Assembly (NCBI GenBank): GCA_009823505.1
Contig: VZQC01011955.1
Location: forward strand, 1,673,722-1,737,721
Direction of reading: 5' to 3'
DNA from: Rhizomys pruinosus
Lineage: Eukaryota > Chordata > Mammalia > Rodentia > Spalacidae
DNA: 64,000 nt
Part shown: in pieces, positions 30,735-39,868 of the stretch
How the letters are laid out: every line of letters starts with the position of its first letter
Numbering within the stretch: the first letter of the stretch is position 1
Made by a program: the position numbers and the translations under genes
Notes under the pieces: generated by a model
Told to the model about the DNA's origin: nothing
Database searches by the model: none
What the model saw: the letters and a program-made list of their open reading frames with translations, nothing else

Positions 30735-30960
30735 GGCTGGAGAGAGAGCCTAGAGGTTAAGAGTGCCGACTGCTCTTGCAGAGGACCCAGGTTTGATCCC
30801 CAGCACCCACATAGCGGCTGAGAACCGTCTTTAACTCCAGTTCCAGGGGAATCCGACGCCCTCTTCTGGCCACCTTGGCATTGCATGACATGGATGCACA
30901 GACCTGCATGCAGACAGTACATACATACACATAAAAATAAATAAATAAATAAATAATTTT
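30735..30960 (+). repeat. B2 SINE, directly behind the previous one
   Basis: Shorter subfamily with (AAAT)n tail; a degenerate AGAATTCCCTT follows and may be its target duplicate. Confidence 0.93.
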
Positions 30961-31499
30961 TTAAAGAAAAAGAATTCCCTTACCTATCCTCATTTCCCAA
31001 ATCAGTGCCATTCTGCTTCACTTTTAGGGACCCCATTTCAACCTCCTTGTTTCAGAGGTGCACAAACTAAGGTCATTTAAGTATGGCTTGTCTCTTGTAT
31101 ATGGTAAGTCAGTGACAGACAGAATACAGTCCCAGGCACCTCAGCTTCTACTGTTTTCTGCTGAAAGCAGTAAAAAGTGTTTTTATAGCAACAGCATTTT
31201 ACCAAGGTACATTTTGAAGTTCATTTCCTTGATGCTCTGCGGGGCAGTACAGATCAGGGCTTAGCGCTTCTTTATAGTGCCGCCTAACACTTGGAAGGTG
31301 TTCAAAAATCCTTAGGTAATAAATCTCTATGGCTTTCTGTAATCCTGCATTTTCCAAATTTGGGGAAATCTTCAGAAAACATTGGCTTTGTTTTGATGGA
31401 TGTTTACTCCCTTTAGACATTTTGTTGTTTACCTTCCTTTAGAACTTCCTGTTGTTTACCCGGCTTTCTGCTAAGGTGGAAGGTTTTATATCAGAGGAA
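30961..31499. other. Intronic sequence
   Basis: No recognised element. The distal 3' part of the RPL7A pseudogene could extend into the right end. Confidence 0.5.
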
Positions 31500-32205
31500 A
31501 TACCCACACAGCATGCCAGTAATGTAGTAGACGGTCAACATCTTTGCAACATGGGGTAGGCAGGAAGACTACCAGCTTCATGGAGTTTATGTCATGTTAT
31601 CACCACTAACTGAGCCTTCTTGTTCTTTACCAACATATTGCTAGTATTGAGCCCTGTTCAAGGACAGGTGATGATGTCCCCTTCTCCAGCAGCTTTCTTA
31701 ACTTGGACCAACAGCCTCTGCTGCTTCTCCTTCTTTGTCTCTGGCCTATACCTAAACATCTAAGTAGCTCTTTGTCCAGAGTCTGAATTAGTTGATCAAT
31801 AGTGGAACATTCAGCTGCTTATAGATAGCCCAGCCAGGCATGGTGACACACACCTTTAATCCCATTACTCGAGAGACAGAGGCAGGTGGATCTCACTGAG
31901 CTCAAGACCAGCCTAGTGGTATATATAGTGAGTTCCAGGCTAACTGGGATTATGGGGAGACCCTGTCTCAAAAAGACCAAAACTGAAAAATAAAAATAGA
32001 GGCTAACCCTTTACTCTGCAACCAGATATATTAGAGCTGTTTGATGAAGTAGGTTAGATTGCTTTTGGGCTGGATGCCCTGTCCAATGCCCAAGTTCTTA
32101 GGCCTTTTCTCACACAGAGAATTCACCACCACCTGCTTCTTCACAATAGCAAGGGCCAGGGCCGTGTTCTTCTTGGCCTTCTCTCCTTTTGGCATCTTGC
32201 TCAGC
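31500..32205 (-). pseudogene. RPL7A-type processed pseudogene, split by a B1
   Basis: Intronless copy of RPL7A (60S ribosomal protein eL8) mRNA on the - strand. The start codon remains at 32195-32193 and reads [20 protein letters not shown], followed by a recognisable [16 protein letters not shown] and an in-frame stop at the position of a tryptophan codon. Behind the B1 the homology resumes with AILYKQLNVP-like sequence, then LVKNKKAQLVVI-like sequence. It fades around 31500, so the last part of the mRNA is missing or too decayed. Stops, frameshifts and the SINE exclude function. A 68-codon frame including 14 extra upstream codons is the visible remnant. Confidence 0.9.
31832..31990 (+). repeat. 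B1 SINE inside the RPL7A pseudogene
   Basis: Complete B1 in inverse orientation to the pseudogene; it separates the segments corresponding to the LQRQ and AILYKR parts of the protein. Confidence 0.93.
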
Positions 32206-32620
32206 TGGAAGAGATAGAAAAGGGAATTGTGGGTCATGTGTAAGGGCCTTGGAGATCACTGTATCTCCAGTATGAGTTTTCCCACTCAGATGGGTGGCTA
32301 TATTCACTTGACAGATATTTAACATAGTTGGACCTTTTGATTGAGATTGATCACGTTGAGGGTTAACAGAGGGACCTCCCCAGAACAGTGATTTTAGAAA
32401 AAGAGTTGGTCAGCCTTCTAAGCTTGTTTACATCTTCTGAGCCTCTCTAGTCCCGTAAGCTTCTTTTCCTTTCCTGTCACATCATCTAAAAGTAGGATTT
32501 TATCCTATTGTTTGTAGAAGATACACCAGACTTCGCTGGAGAAAAGCCTCTGTAGAGATTATAATTCTGATTCTCATTTCCAGAATCTAAAGCTGCACCT
32601 TAGACTAAGAAATAAGTAAT
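32206..32620. other. Intronic sequence, nothing recognised
   Basis: No element seen. Confidence 0.6.
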
Positions 32621-32782
32621 GTGGCTGGGCATGATGGCACATGCCTTTAATCCCAGCACTTGGGAGGCAGAGGCAGGCAGATCTCTGTGAGTTCAAGGGC
32701 AGCCTGCTCAACAAAATGAGTTACAGGCCAGCTGGGGCTATAGGGAAACCCTGTCTCAAAAAGCAAAAAAAAAAAAAAAAGC
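32621..32782 (+). repeat. B1 SINE
   Basis: GTGGCTGGGCATGATGGCAC start; A16 tail. Confidence 0.93.
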
Positions 32783-32929
32783 CCTGAATATCACCAAGCA
32801 TCAGACTTTTAAAAACATTTGATAATTCATGTATTTTAAAGTGGACCATGCCAGCAGAATTTACTTTTTTAAAAACCATTTAATGTTTACAAAATATTAT
32901 ATTAAACCTTTTAGCTTCTTTGCTGTGTA

Positions 32930-33010
32930 GTTTGTTTGTTTGTTTATGTATTTATGAGACAGTGTCTCCCTGTAGCCCCAGCTGGCCTGGAACTGGCTCT
33001 GTAGACGTGT
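32930..33010 (-). repeat. B1 SINE, 3' half
   Basis: (GTTT)n tail and GTCTCCCTGTAGCCCCAGCT; broken at TCTGTAGACGTGTAG. Confidence 0.87.
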
Positions 33011-33011
33011 A

Positions 33012-33048
33012 GACCCAGCACCCACATGGCAGTTAAGAACCGTCTTTA
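33012..33048 (+). repeat. B2 SINE, 37-base fragment
   Basis: CCCAGCACCCACATGGCAGT is B2 body, without head or tail, wedged between two B1 pieces. Confidence 0.8.
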
Positions 33049-33049
33049 A

Positions 33050-33200
33050 GTTGGGTGTGGTGGCACACACCTTTAATCCTAGCGCTCAGGAGGCAGAGGC
33101 AGGGGATCTCTGAATTCAAGGGCAGCCCTGACTATAGGGCTAGTTCCAGGACAACCGAAGCTACAGGGAGACCCTGTCTCAAAAACACACACACAAAAAA
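33050..33200 (+). repeat. B1 SINE
   Basis: Complete but altered in the middle (GAATTCAAGGGCAGCCCTGA); (CA)n-containing tail. Confidence 0.9.
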
Positions 33201-33268
33201 ATTCCTAAGGTTGTACTATATGAGTAATGGAAAGAAAAATTCCAATAATCTTCACAGGGTAATACTTA

Positions 33269-33270
<2 letters not shown>

Positions 33271-33320
<50 letters not shown>
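33271..33320. repeat. (GT)n microsatellite
   Basis: About 24 GT units; a shorter GT run follows at 33355. Confidence 0.96.
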
Positions 33321-33323
<3 letters not shown>

Positions 33324-33495
33324 TCCTCCTTAATTTTGAAGTCAGATTACATGTTTGTGTGTGTGTGTTTCTGTTTCCATTCTGAGGTTAGACTACCTAG
33401 TAGTTTAGTTATGCTAGCTAGCAATTATAATAATAAACTTTTAAGTCATATTTTTCTTCTTAAACCATTTTCCATTTTAGTCAGATAGTTCTCTC

Positions 33496-33660
33496 TCTCT
33501 TTTTTTTTTTTTTTTTGTGCTTTTTGGACAGGGGTCCTCCCGATAAGCCCCGAGCTGTCCTGTACTCACTGTGTAGACCAGTTGGCTTTGAACTGCACAG
33601 AGAGGATCTGCCTTCCTCTGCCCAACCAGTGCTAGGATAAAGACATGCACCATACCATAA
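33496..33660 (-). repeat. B1 SINE with many small indels
   Basis: Antisense B1 with an excess of single-base insertions and deletions (GGACAGGGGTCCTCCCGATA), followed by an equally irregular GT-rich patch to 33725. Confidence 0.8.
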
Positions 33661-33988
33661 AGAAGACGTACGCGCAACCCAAGCCTGCCCTAAGGGTGTG
33701 GTGTGTGTGTGTGTGTGCTGGTGTGATGTAGTAAGTAGTAGTGTCATAAGATATTAGAGGTTTCCCCGTTAGCACTTTCTCTCACTTTTTTTTTTTCTTA
33801 AACATTATTTTATCCTCCTATCAAGCTCTGAAAAAGGTTTTCTCTGGTTTAGAATTTAATATGTAATTGTTACAGATTATCTGTTGTTGTTACTGACCTG
33901 TACCTGTTAAGTTGCCATATTAGACAATTAGAAAACACTGTTTTTATTTCAGAGCTTTTTGGGGAAATTAGACTAAAATCTTGGATTT

Positions 33989-34124
33989 TGGCCTGATCTG
34001 GTAGTACAAGCCTGTAATGCCAACTACATGGGAAGGCAAGAAGGCTAGGAAGATGAGTCAAAATGGAAAGCCATGGAACAAAGCTTAGCACAGAACTCTA
34101 GCCTCAGAATTAAAAAAAAAAAAA
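33989..34124 (+). repeat. B1/ID-like SINE, old
   Basis: CTGGTAGTACAAGCCTGTAA and an A12 tail suggest an old SINE; the family is uncertain. Confidence 0.45.
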
Positions 34125-34457
34125 GATTACATGTGATTGTATTTTGTTATATACTTGCATGAGATTCTCAAAAATAAGTAAAAGCAGAAAGAAGAAATTG
34201 ATTTTCCTTGTGTCTCACTATATTTATAACATATAAAACAAATAGCCTTAAAATGATGGGTTCTAATTGTCTACTTTTTGACCCTCTTTTGAAAATGTCC
34301 AAAATTAAAGATCAACTTAAGCAATTTTGTCTTAGTAACTTAAGTATCTACTTTTTACATAGTACTGAAACCATCTTCTTAAGTGTTTATAGCTTGTTAA
34401 TTTATAATGACTGGTGGTTGCCACTAAGTGTTTTTTGTGTTTTTTGTTTTCTTTTTC
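34125..34457. other. Intronic sequence, nothing recognised
   Basis: AT-rich; the T-rich right edge is the tail of the next SINE. Confidence 0.55.
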
Positions 34458-34708
34458 TTTTTTTTTTTTAAATTTTTTTTAATTAATTTTATTTATTTAT
34501 GTGTATGAATGTACTATCTGCATGCAAGTTTGTGCACCCGTGTCGTGCAACACTGCGGAGGTCAGAAGAGGGTCTCGGATTCCCCTGGAACTGGAGTTCT
34601 CCTGGAATTGGAGCTTCAGACGGTTCTCAGCCGCCATGTGGGTGCTGGGGATCGAACCCAGGTCCTCTGTAAGAGCGGTCGGTGCTCTTAACCGCTAGGC
34701 CATCTCTT
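34458..34708 (-). repeat. B2 SINE, young
   Basis: Longer subfamily; its first bases (CCAGCCCC) are replaced by the tail of the adjoining B1. Confidence 0.94.
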
Positions 34709-34863
34709 TTTTGTTTTTTTGTCTTCTTGAGACAGGGTCTCCCTGTAGCCCCACCTGTCCTGGAACTCACTATGTAGACCAGGCTGGCCTTGAACTCACA
34801 GAGATCCACCTGCCTCTGTCTCCCGAGTGCTGGGATTACAGGCAAGGACCACCACGCCCGGCT
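34709..34863 (-). repeat. B1 SINE
   Basis: Complete, close to consensus, ending CACCACGCCCGGCT. Confidence 0.95.
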
Positions 34864-34878
34864 AGAAAGTACATCATT

Positions 34879-35176
34879 TGGGGCTGGAGAGATGGCCTAG
34901 CAGTTAAGAGCGCCGACCGCTCTTACAGAGGACCCAGGTTCGATCCCCAGTACCCACATGGCGGCCGAGAACCTTCTGAAACTCCAGTTCCAGGAGAACT
35001 CCAGTTCCAGGGGAATCCAACACCCTCTTCTGACCTCCGCAGCGTTGCACGACACGGGTGCACAAACTTGCATGCAGACAGTACATTCATACACATACAG
35101 AAATAAATAAAATTAAAAAATAAATAAATTAAAAAAAGGGACCACAAGTTATTTCAAAAAAGAAAAAAGAAAAAAA
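34879..35176 (+). repeat. B2 SINE with an extra 3' segment
   Basis: Longer subfamily. Target duplication AGAAAGTACATCATTT at about 34863-34878 and 35177-35192. Between the normal A-rich tail (to 35138) and the duplicate lies a non-B2 piece (GGGACCACAAGTTATTTC) and a second A-rich tail: an apparent 3' transduction. Confidence 0.93.
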
Positions 35177-35205
35177 AGAAAGTACATCATTTTATGGCTT
35201 AAATT

Positions 35206-35342
35206 GAAGGTGGGGCACGCCTTTAATCCCAGCACTCAGGAGGCAGTTGGATCTCTGAGTTTGAGCCAGCCTGATCTAGGGAATTCCAGACTAGCTATGG
35301 GCTACAGAGTCAGACCGTGCTGCCCCCCCACCAAAAAAAAAG
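35206..35342 (+). repeat. B1 SINE, worn
   Basis: GGGGCACGCCTTTAATCCC start; several small deletions. Confidence 0.87.
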
Positions 35343-35484
35343 AATTTACATATGAATTTGACAGTATATTATTTGCAGAGAAAAGCAGTTAGGTTAGCTT
35401 GGTTTTCTTTCTCTCTTTTTCTTTTTAAATGATGTGGTTTAAGATACATATGAAACAAATCAACTTATTTTTGTTTCTATCAAG

Positions 35485-35590
35485 AAATGGATGAAAAGAG
35501 GCTGCTGGATCCAGGGTTGAAGGTTCATAAAGGCCTCTGGGATTATTCTCTGAAGAACCAGCAGATGGATTGCCTGAGTGACTGAAGAAA
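35485..35590 (+). other. BTBD7: BTBD7 5'UTR part of the first coding exon
   Basis: A pyrimidine-rich tract (TTATTTTTGTTTCTATCAAG, AG at 35483-35484) is the likely splice acceptor, giving 106 bases of 5'UTR before the start codon at 35591. The acceptor is my inference; the start codon and donor are firm. Confidence 0.65.
35487..35585 (+). promoter_or_regulatory. Upstream ORF, 32 codons, ending 5 bases before the BTBD7 start
   Basis: ATG at 35487 (AAATGG context, A at -2 and G at +4), then 31 sense codons without a stop (MDEKRLLDPGLKVHK...) and TGA at 35583-35585. It is in a different frame from BTBD7, whose ATG follows after AGAAA. A translated ORF this close to the start would be expected to reduce or re-time initiation on BTBD7. 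Whether this AUG is in the mature mRNA depends on the inferred acceptor at 35484, only two bases upstream. Confidence 0.55.
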
Positions 35591-35672
35591 ATGGGTGCTA
35601 ATGCATCTAACTATCCTCATTCATGTTCCCCAAGGGTAGGGGGAAATTCACAGGCCCAACAGACTTTTATAG
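35591..35672 (+). CDS. BTBD7: BTBD7, first coding exon (residues 1-27 and one base)
   Basis: Encodes MGANASNYPHSCSPRVGGNS and seven further residues, then one base of a glycine codon. The sequence equals the N-terminus of mammalian BTBD7 as I know it, which fixes the start. MGANAS, with glycine at 2 and serine at 6, fits an N-myristoylation signal, which would place the protein at membranes; this is an inference. The donor is ATAG/GTAACT at 35672/35673 and the junction is phase 1. The AAAATGG context (A at -3, G at +4) is a good initiation site. The exon is too short to stand out as an open frame and is recognisable only through its match to the known protein and its fit to the next exon. BTBD7 is a BTB-domain protein linked to epithelial dynamics and branching. 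Confidence 0.95.
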
Positions 35673-35847
35673 GTAACTCAGTTTTTCTAACTTTATTTCC
35701 TGTCGATAACTATAAATAGAATTGTGTTTTCAGTGATCTTTGTGGATGAAAAGAGGACTGAGCTTTAGAAAAGTAATTAGAGATTCTGTAGTATACAGAT
35801 TTCCCACTCCAATATAAATCTGCCTTGTTACAAATACAGCCTTTGTG

Positions 35848-36010
35848 CCCAGTGTGGTGGTTCATGCCTTTAATCCCAGCATTCAGGAGGCAGAGACAGT
35901 CATATCTCTGTGAGTTCAAGGCCAGCCTGGTCTACATAGTGAGTTTCAGGCTTAGCTGGAGCTACAGGGAGACCTTGTCTCAAAACAAAAAACAAAACAA
36001 AACCACACAC
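35848..36010 (+). repeat. B1 SINE
   Basis: GCCCAGTGTGGTGGTTCATG start; (AAAAC)n tail and a C-run after it. Confidence 0.9.
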
Positions 36011-36189
36011 CCCCCCAAAAAACCCAAATAAATAAAGCCTTTGTGTAGTTAAAAAAACATTTCTCAATTATGTACAATATTATTAATTTGCAAATCACTT
36101 CTCCTAAGAATCTGTGATTATAAAGTATTACTATCAGTCCTTAACTACCAAACAACCAAAGGCATTTTTTTAAAAATTCAGACAAATTT

Positions 36190-36245
36190 CTCCTTATTCT
36201 TCTTTTTCTTTTCTCCTCTTTTCCTCCTTTCCTTCCTTGCTTTTG
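36190..36245. repeat. Pyrimidine-rich tract
   Basis: TTCTTCTTTTTCTTTTCTCC-like sequence. Confidence 0.8.
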
Positions 36246-36257
36246 TTTTATTTTTAA

Positions 36258-36440
36258 ATTAAAAAGATTTTATTAATTTATTTGAGTGATGGTGCCTGCA
36301 TACATGGCACACATGTGGGGGTCAAAGGACAACTTGCAGGAGTTGGTTCTCTCCTCCTCCCATGTAGGTGGGTCCAGGGATCACTCTCAAGCATCAGGTT
36401 TGGTGGCAAGTCCTTTACCAATGGAGCCATCTCATCAGCC
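36258..36440 (-). repeat. B3-type SINE
   Basis: GACAACTTGCAGGAGTTGGT and TGGTGGCAAGTCCTTTACCA are typical of antisense B3. Confidence 0.82.
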
Positions 36441-36442
36441 TT

Positions 36443-36558
36443 TTTTTGTTTTATTATTTTTATTTCATGTGTTTGTGGTATATGCATGTTACACTTGCCT
36501 ATGCTTGCATATGGAGGCAGAGGTTGACATCAGAGATCTTCCTTAATCACTCTCCACT
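36443..36558 (-). repeat. B4-type SINE, 3' part of a split copy
   Basis: GCATATGGAGGCAGAGGTTG, then CACTCTCCACTTA; the remainder of this B4 appears at 37160 after about 600 bases of insertions. Confidence 0.65.
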
Positions 36559-36615
36559 TACTATTATTATTATCATCATTATCATCATTATTATTATTAT
36601 TATTATTATTATTGT
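36559..36615. repeat. (ATT)n with (ATC)n microsatellite
   Basis: About 18 triplets; forms the tail of the following antisense B1. Confidence 0.95.
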
Positions 36616-36753
36616 CTTTTTTGAGAAAGGGTTTCCCTGTAGCTCCAGCTGTCCTGGAACTCACTATGAAGACCAAGCTGGCCTTGAACTCATAGAGATC
36701 TGCCTCTGCCTCGGAAGTCCTGGGATTTAAGGTATGTGCCACCATGCCCTGCT
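36615..36753 (-). repeat. B1 SINE in the B4 cluster
   Basis: Antisense, a few deletions near the head. Confidence 0.92.
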
Positions 36754-36766
36754 GGTCTCCACATGA

Positions 36767-36926
36767 TTTTTTTTTTTTTTTTTTTTTTTTTTGAGACAGG
36801 GTCTCTCTTTTGTCCCAGCTGGCCTGGATCTCACTATGTAGACCAGGCTGACTTTGAACTCACAGAGATCCGCCTGCCTCTGCTTCCCGAGTGCTGGGAT
36901 TAAAAGCATGCGCCACCATAACCGGC
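36767..36926 (-). repeat. B1 SINE in the B4 cluster, with target duplication
   Basis: T-run of about 24. TCCACATGATTTTTT (left) and TCCACGTGATTTTTT (right) differ by one base. Confidence 0.94.
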
Positions 36927-36943
36927 TCCACGTGATTTTTTAA

Positions 36944-37159
36944 AGGTTTGTTTATTTTATGAATATATGTCTTGAATGTGTATATATGTGCACCAGGTGT
37001 GTGCAAGTGCCCTTGGAGGCTAGAAGAGGGTATTGGATCCCCTGGAATTAGTGTTACAAGTAGTTGTGTAACCCACTGGATGTGGGTGCTGGGAACCTAA
37101 CCTAAGTCTTCTGCAAGAGCAACAAATGCTCTTAATTGCTCAGTCATTTCTACAGCCCC
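36944..37159 (-). repeat. B2 SINE, old, in the B4 cluster
   Basis: Strongly substituted antisense B2 ending TTTCTACAGCCCC. Confidence 0.88.
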
Positions 37160-37395
37160 TTCACCTTATTTTCTGAGATAGGGTCTCTTACCAAACCTGG
37201 AGCTCATATTTTAGGTAAACTGGGTGGCCAGTGAACACATAGGATCCAACTACCTCCCACCCCCTTCCTGCCCCAGCACTAGGGTTACAGACATGTAGCA
37301 TCATGTCCAGCTTTTACATGTGTTTGAGGATCTGAACTTGTATCTTTATCCTTGTACAGCAGACCCCTTTATTCACTAAGCCATATCTCATCTCA
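37160..37395 (-). repeat. B4-type SINE, 5' part of a split copy
   Basis: B1-like part (CCTTATTTTCTGAGATAGGG, CAGCACTAGGGTTACAGACA) followed by a tRNA-like part (CCTTTATTCACTAAGCCAT), the dimeric B4 structure. Confidence 0.72.
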
Positions 37396-37655
37396 TCCTC
37401 ACCAACCCTTGAGACCAATGTCTCACTATCCAGCCTATGCACACAGTTATCAAATTCTTAATCTCCACCCTCAGCCTCTTAATGCCCAGCCCTATTTCTC
37501 ATTTAGTATAAAAATGAATTGTTTTCATTCATAAAAACAAGTCAGTCTTTTTAATTGTCTAAGAATGTATAAAAATTTTAGGCATGAAATATGTTAATGT
37601 TGAAAATGAATGTTAAAAAAGAAACAAGTTATGATTTGTTTAATTTTCTTCTTAG

Positions 37656-38735
37656 GAACATCATCTTATTCTCAGCAAGGCTATGGTTGTGAATCCAAGT
37701 TGTATAGCCTTGACCATGGCCATGAGAAACCACAAGACAAAAAAAAGAGAACCTCTGGCCTTGCTACCCTCAAAAAGAAGTTTATTAAACGTCGAAAATC
37801 TAATAGGTCTGCTGATCACGCCAAGCAGATGCGAGAACTCCTCTCTGGGTGGGATGTTAGAGATGTTAATGCATTAGTGGAAGAATATGAGGGAACTTCA
37901 GCCTTAAAAGAGCTTTCTCTACAAGCCAGTTTGGCTAGACCAGAAGCACGGACATTGCAGAAAGATATGGCTGATCTTTATGAGTATAAGTATTGTACTG
38001 ATGTAGACTTAATATTTCAAGAAACTTGTTTTCCTGTTCATCGTGCCATTTTGGCAGCAAGGTGTCCATTTTTTAAAACACTGCTTTCCTCTTCCCCTGA
38101 GTATGGGGCAGAAATAGTAATGGACATCAGTACAGCTGGTATTGATATGCCTATGTTTTCTGCTTTGTTACACTACCTTTATACGGGAGAATTTGGAATA
38201 GAGGACTCCAGGTTTCAAAATGTCGATATCCTTGTTCAACTTAGTGAAGAATTTGGAACACCAAATTCCCTTGATGTAGATATGCGTGGACTTTTTGATT
38301 ACATGTGTTATTATGATGTCGTCCTTAGTTTTTCTTCGGATTCTGAACTAGTTGAAGCTTTTGGTGGAAATCAGAACTGTTTAGATGAAGAGCTCAAAGC
38401 CCACAAAGCTATTATTTCTGCACGGTCCCCGTTTTTTCGAAATTTATTACAAAGGAGGATACGGACTGGTGAAGAAATCACAGACCGAACTTTGAGAACT
38501 CCCACAAGAATTATATTAGATGAGTCCATTATACCAAAAAAATATGCAAAAGTGATATTACAGTGTATGTATACCGACGTGGTGGACCTGTCTGTTTTGC
38601 ACTGCAGCCCTTCTGTGGGGAGTCTCAGTGAAGTTCAGGCTCTCGTCGCAGGGAAGCCAAACATGACCAGGGCAGAAGAAGCCATGGAACTTTACCACAT
38701 AGCACTGTTCTTGGAATTTAACATGCTTGCACAAG
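37656..38735 (+). CDS. BTBD7: BTBD7, second coding exon (residues 28-387), two BTB domains
   Basis: 1080 bases, open throughout, joined in phase 1 to the first coding exon to give GTSSYSQQGYGCESKLYSLD onward. A lysine/arginine-rich patch (LATLKKKFIKRRKS) is at about 61-76. The first BTB domain runs about 141-210 (CTDVDLIFQ, PVHRAILAARCPFF, LLHYLYTGEF). The second runs about 245-345 (YYDVVLSF, KAHKAIISARSPFFRNLL, VILQCMYTDVVDLS) and has a longer loop before its last strands. A helical LYHIALFLEFNMLAQ ends the exon. The donor is ACAAG/GTATGG at 38735/38736, again phase 1; reading on gives MEFFFNFYF and a stop, which is intron. Conservation against the mammalian protein is near total, so this is the functional gene. 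From the literature, Btbd7 promotes cleft formation and loss of E-cadherin in branching epithelia, and a role as an adaptor for cullin-3 ligase has been proposed. The family's protein is about 1130 residues, so two thirds lie to the right. Confidence 0.98.
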
Positions 38736-38957
38736 GTATGGAGTTCTTTTTTAATTTTTATTTCTAACATATTTGTTTTCCAAACTGAAAACACAGTAAG
38801 TTTAATTCTATGATATCAGTGCCTGGGATATGCAGGGTTAGATTTTCTTGGTCAAAAATTATGAATGCTGAGACAGCCTAAGGGTCAGTATTAATGTGGC
38901 TTTTCATTTAATACTAAAATCAAGCATTTAGTACTAGTGATTAAGTGTGTTAGGTAA

Positions 38958-39177
38958 GGGGTTGGAGAGATGGCCTAGCGGTTAAGAGCGCTGACTGCTC
39001 TTGCAGAGGACCTGGGTTCGATCCCCAGCACCCACAGGGCCGCTGAGAACCATCTGTAACTCCAATTCCAGGAGGACTCCAGTTCCAGGGGAATCCGATA
39101 CTTACTCTCTTCTGACCTCCGCGGCATTGCACGACACGGATGCACAAACCTACATGTAGACAGTACATTCGTACACA

Positions 39178-39228
<51 letters not shown>
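38958..39228 (+). repeat. B2 SINE, young, long (AAAT)n tail
   Basis: Longer subfamily; about 13 AAAT units (39176-39228). GTGTTAGGTAAGG occurs before it (about 38946) and after it (about 39231). Confidence 0.95.
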
Positions 39229-39243
39229 AAAGTGTTAGGTAAG

Positions 39244-39442
39244 GGAGCTAGAGAGATGGCTCAGCAGTTAAAAGCACTGACTACTCTTGCAGAGGACCTG
39301 GGTTTGATTCCCAGCACCCACATGGCCACTAAGAACTATCTTTAACTCCAGTTCCAAGGGGAATCTGACACCCTCTTCTGACCTCCACGGCATTGCACAA
39401 TACAGATGCACCAACCTACATGCAGACAGTACACTCATACAC
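39244..39442 (+). repeat. B2 SINE without tail, fused to B1
   Basis: Shorter subfamily; stops at CACTCATACACAC, where B1 sequence continues without an A-tail. Confidence 0.92.
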
Positions 39443-39605
39443 ACGCCTTTAATCCTAGCACGTGGGAGGCAGAGGCAGGTGGATCTCTGTGAGTTCAAGG
39501 CCAGCCTGGTCTACAAAGTGAGTTCCAGGACAGCTGGGGCTACAGGGAGACCTTGTCTCAAAAAGACCAAAAAAAAAATAATAATAATAATAAATAAAAA
39601 AAATA
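39443..39605 (+). repeat. B1 SINE lacking its head, fused to B2
   Basis: Starts GCCTTTAATCCTAGCACG and has an (AAT)n tail; the missing B1 head normally ends in CACAC, the same bases that end the B2. Confidence 0.93.
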
Positions 39606-39825
39606 AGGGCTGGAGAGATGGTCTAGCGGTTAAGAGCACCAAGACTGCTCTTGCAGAGGACCCGTGTTCCATCCCCAACACCCACATGGCGGCTGAGAAC
39701 CGTCATTAACTCCAGTTCTAGGGGAATCTGACACTCTCTTCTGACCTCTGAGGCATTGCACAACACGGGTGCACCAACCTACATCCAGAGAGTACACATA
39801 AAAAAAATAAATTAAAAAAAAATTT
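39606..39825 (+). repeat. B2 SINE
   Basis: Shorter subfamily; tail of A and T runs. Confidence 0.93.
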
Positions 39826-39868
39826 TTTTTTAAATAGGTCATTTGTATTCTAAAAAAAAAGTGTTAGG

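Larger units (their letters stand above)
1..35484 (+). other. BTBD7: Probable BTBD7 intron upstream of the first coding exon
   Basis: Inferred only from position. No promoter or CpG-rich exon is visible in this span, so the noncoding first exon is expected left of the window. The SINE and pseudogene load is normal for a long rodent intron. An intergenic origin for the left part cannot be excluded. Confidence 0.5.
35673..37655 (+). other. BTBD7: BTBD7 intron between the two coding exons
   Basis: GT at 35673 and pyrimidine-rich TTTAATTTTCTTCTTAG before 37656 give a 1983-base phase 1 intron. It holds one + strand B1, a B3, and a B4 broken up by further SINEs. A 60-codon frame at 37352-37534 is incidental. 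Confidence 0.93.

Noticed and set aside
34627..34845. Open frames with phrases such as LIPALGRQRQADLCEFKASLVY
   Set aside because: This is the B1 reading frame, repeated throughout the window; not protein genes.
37610..37655. ATG at 37610 as the BTBD7 start
   Set aside because: The bases before 37656 are a polypyrimidine tract and AG acceptor, and the exon at 35591 supplies the known N-terminus in phase.
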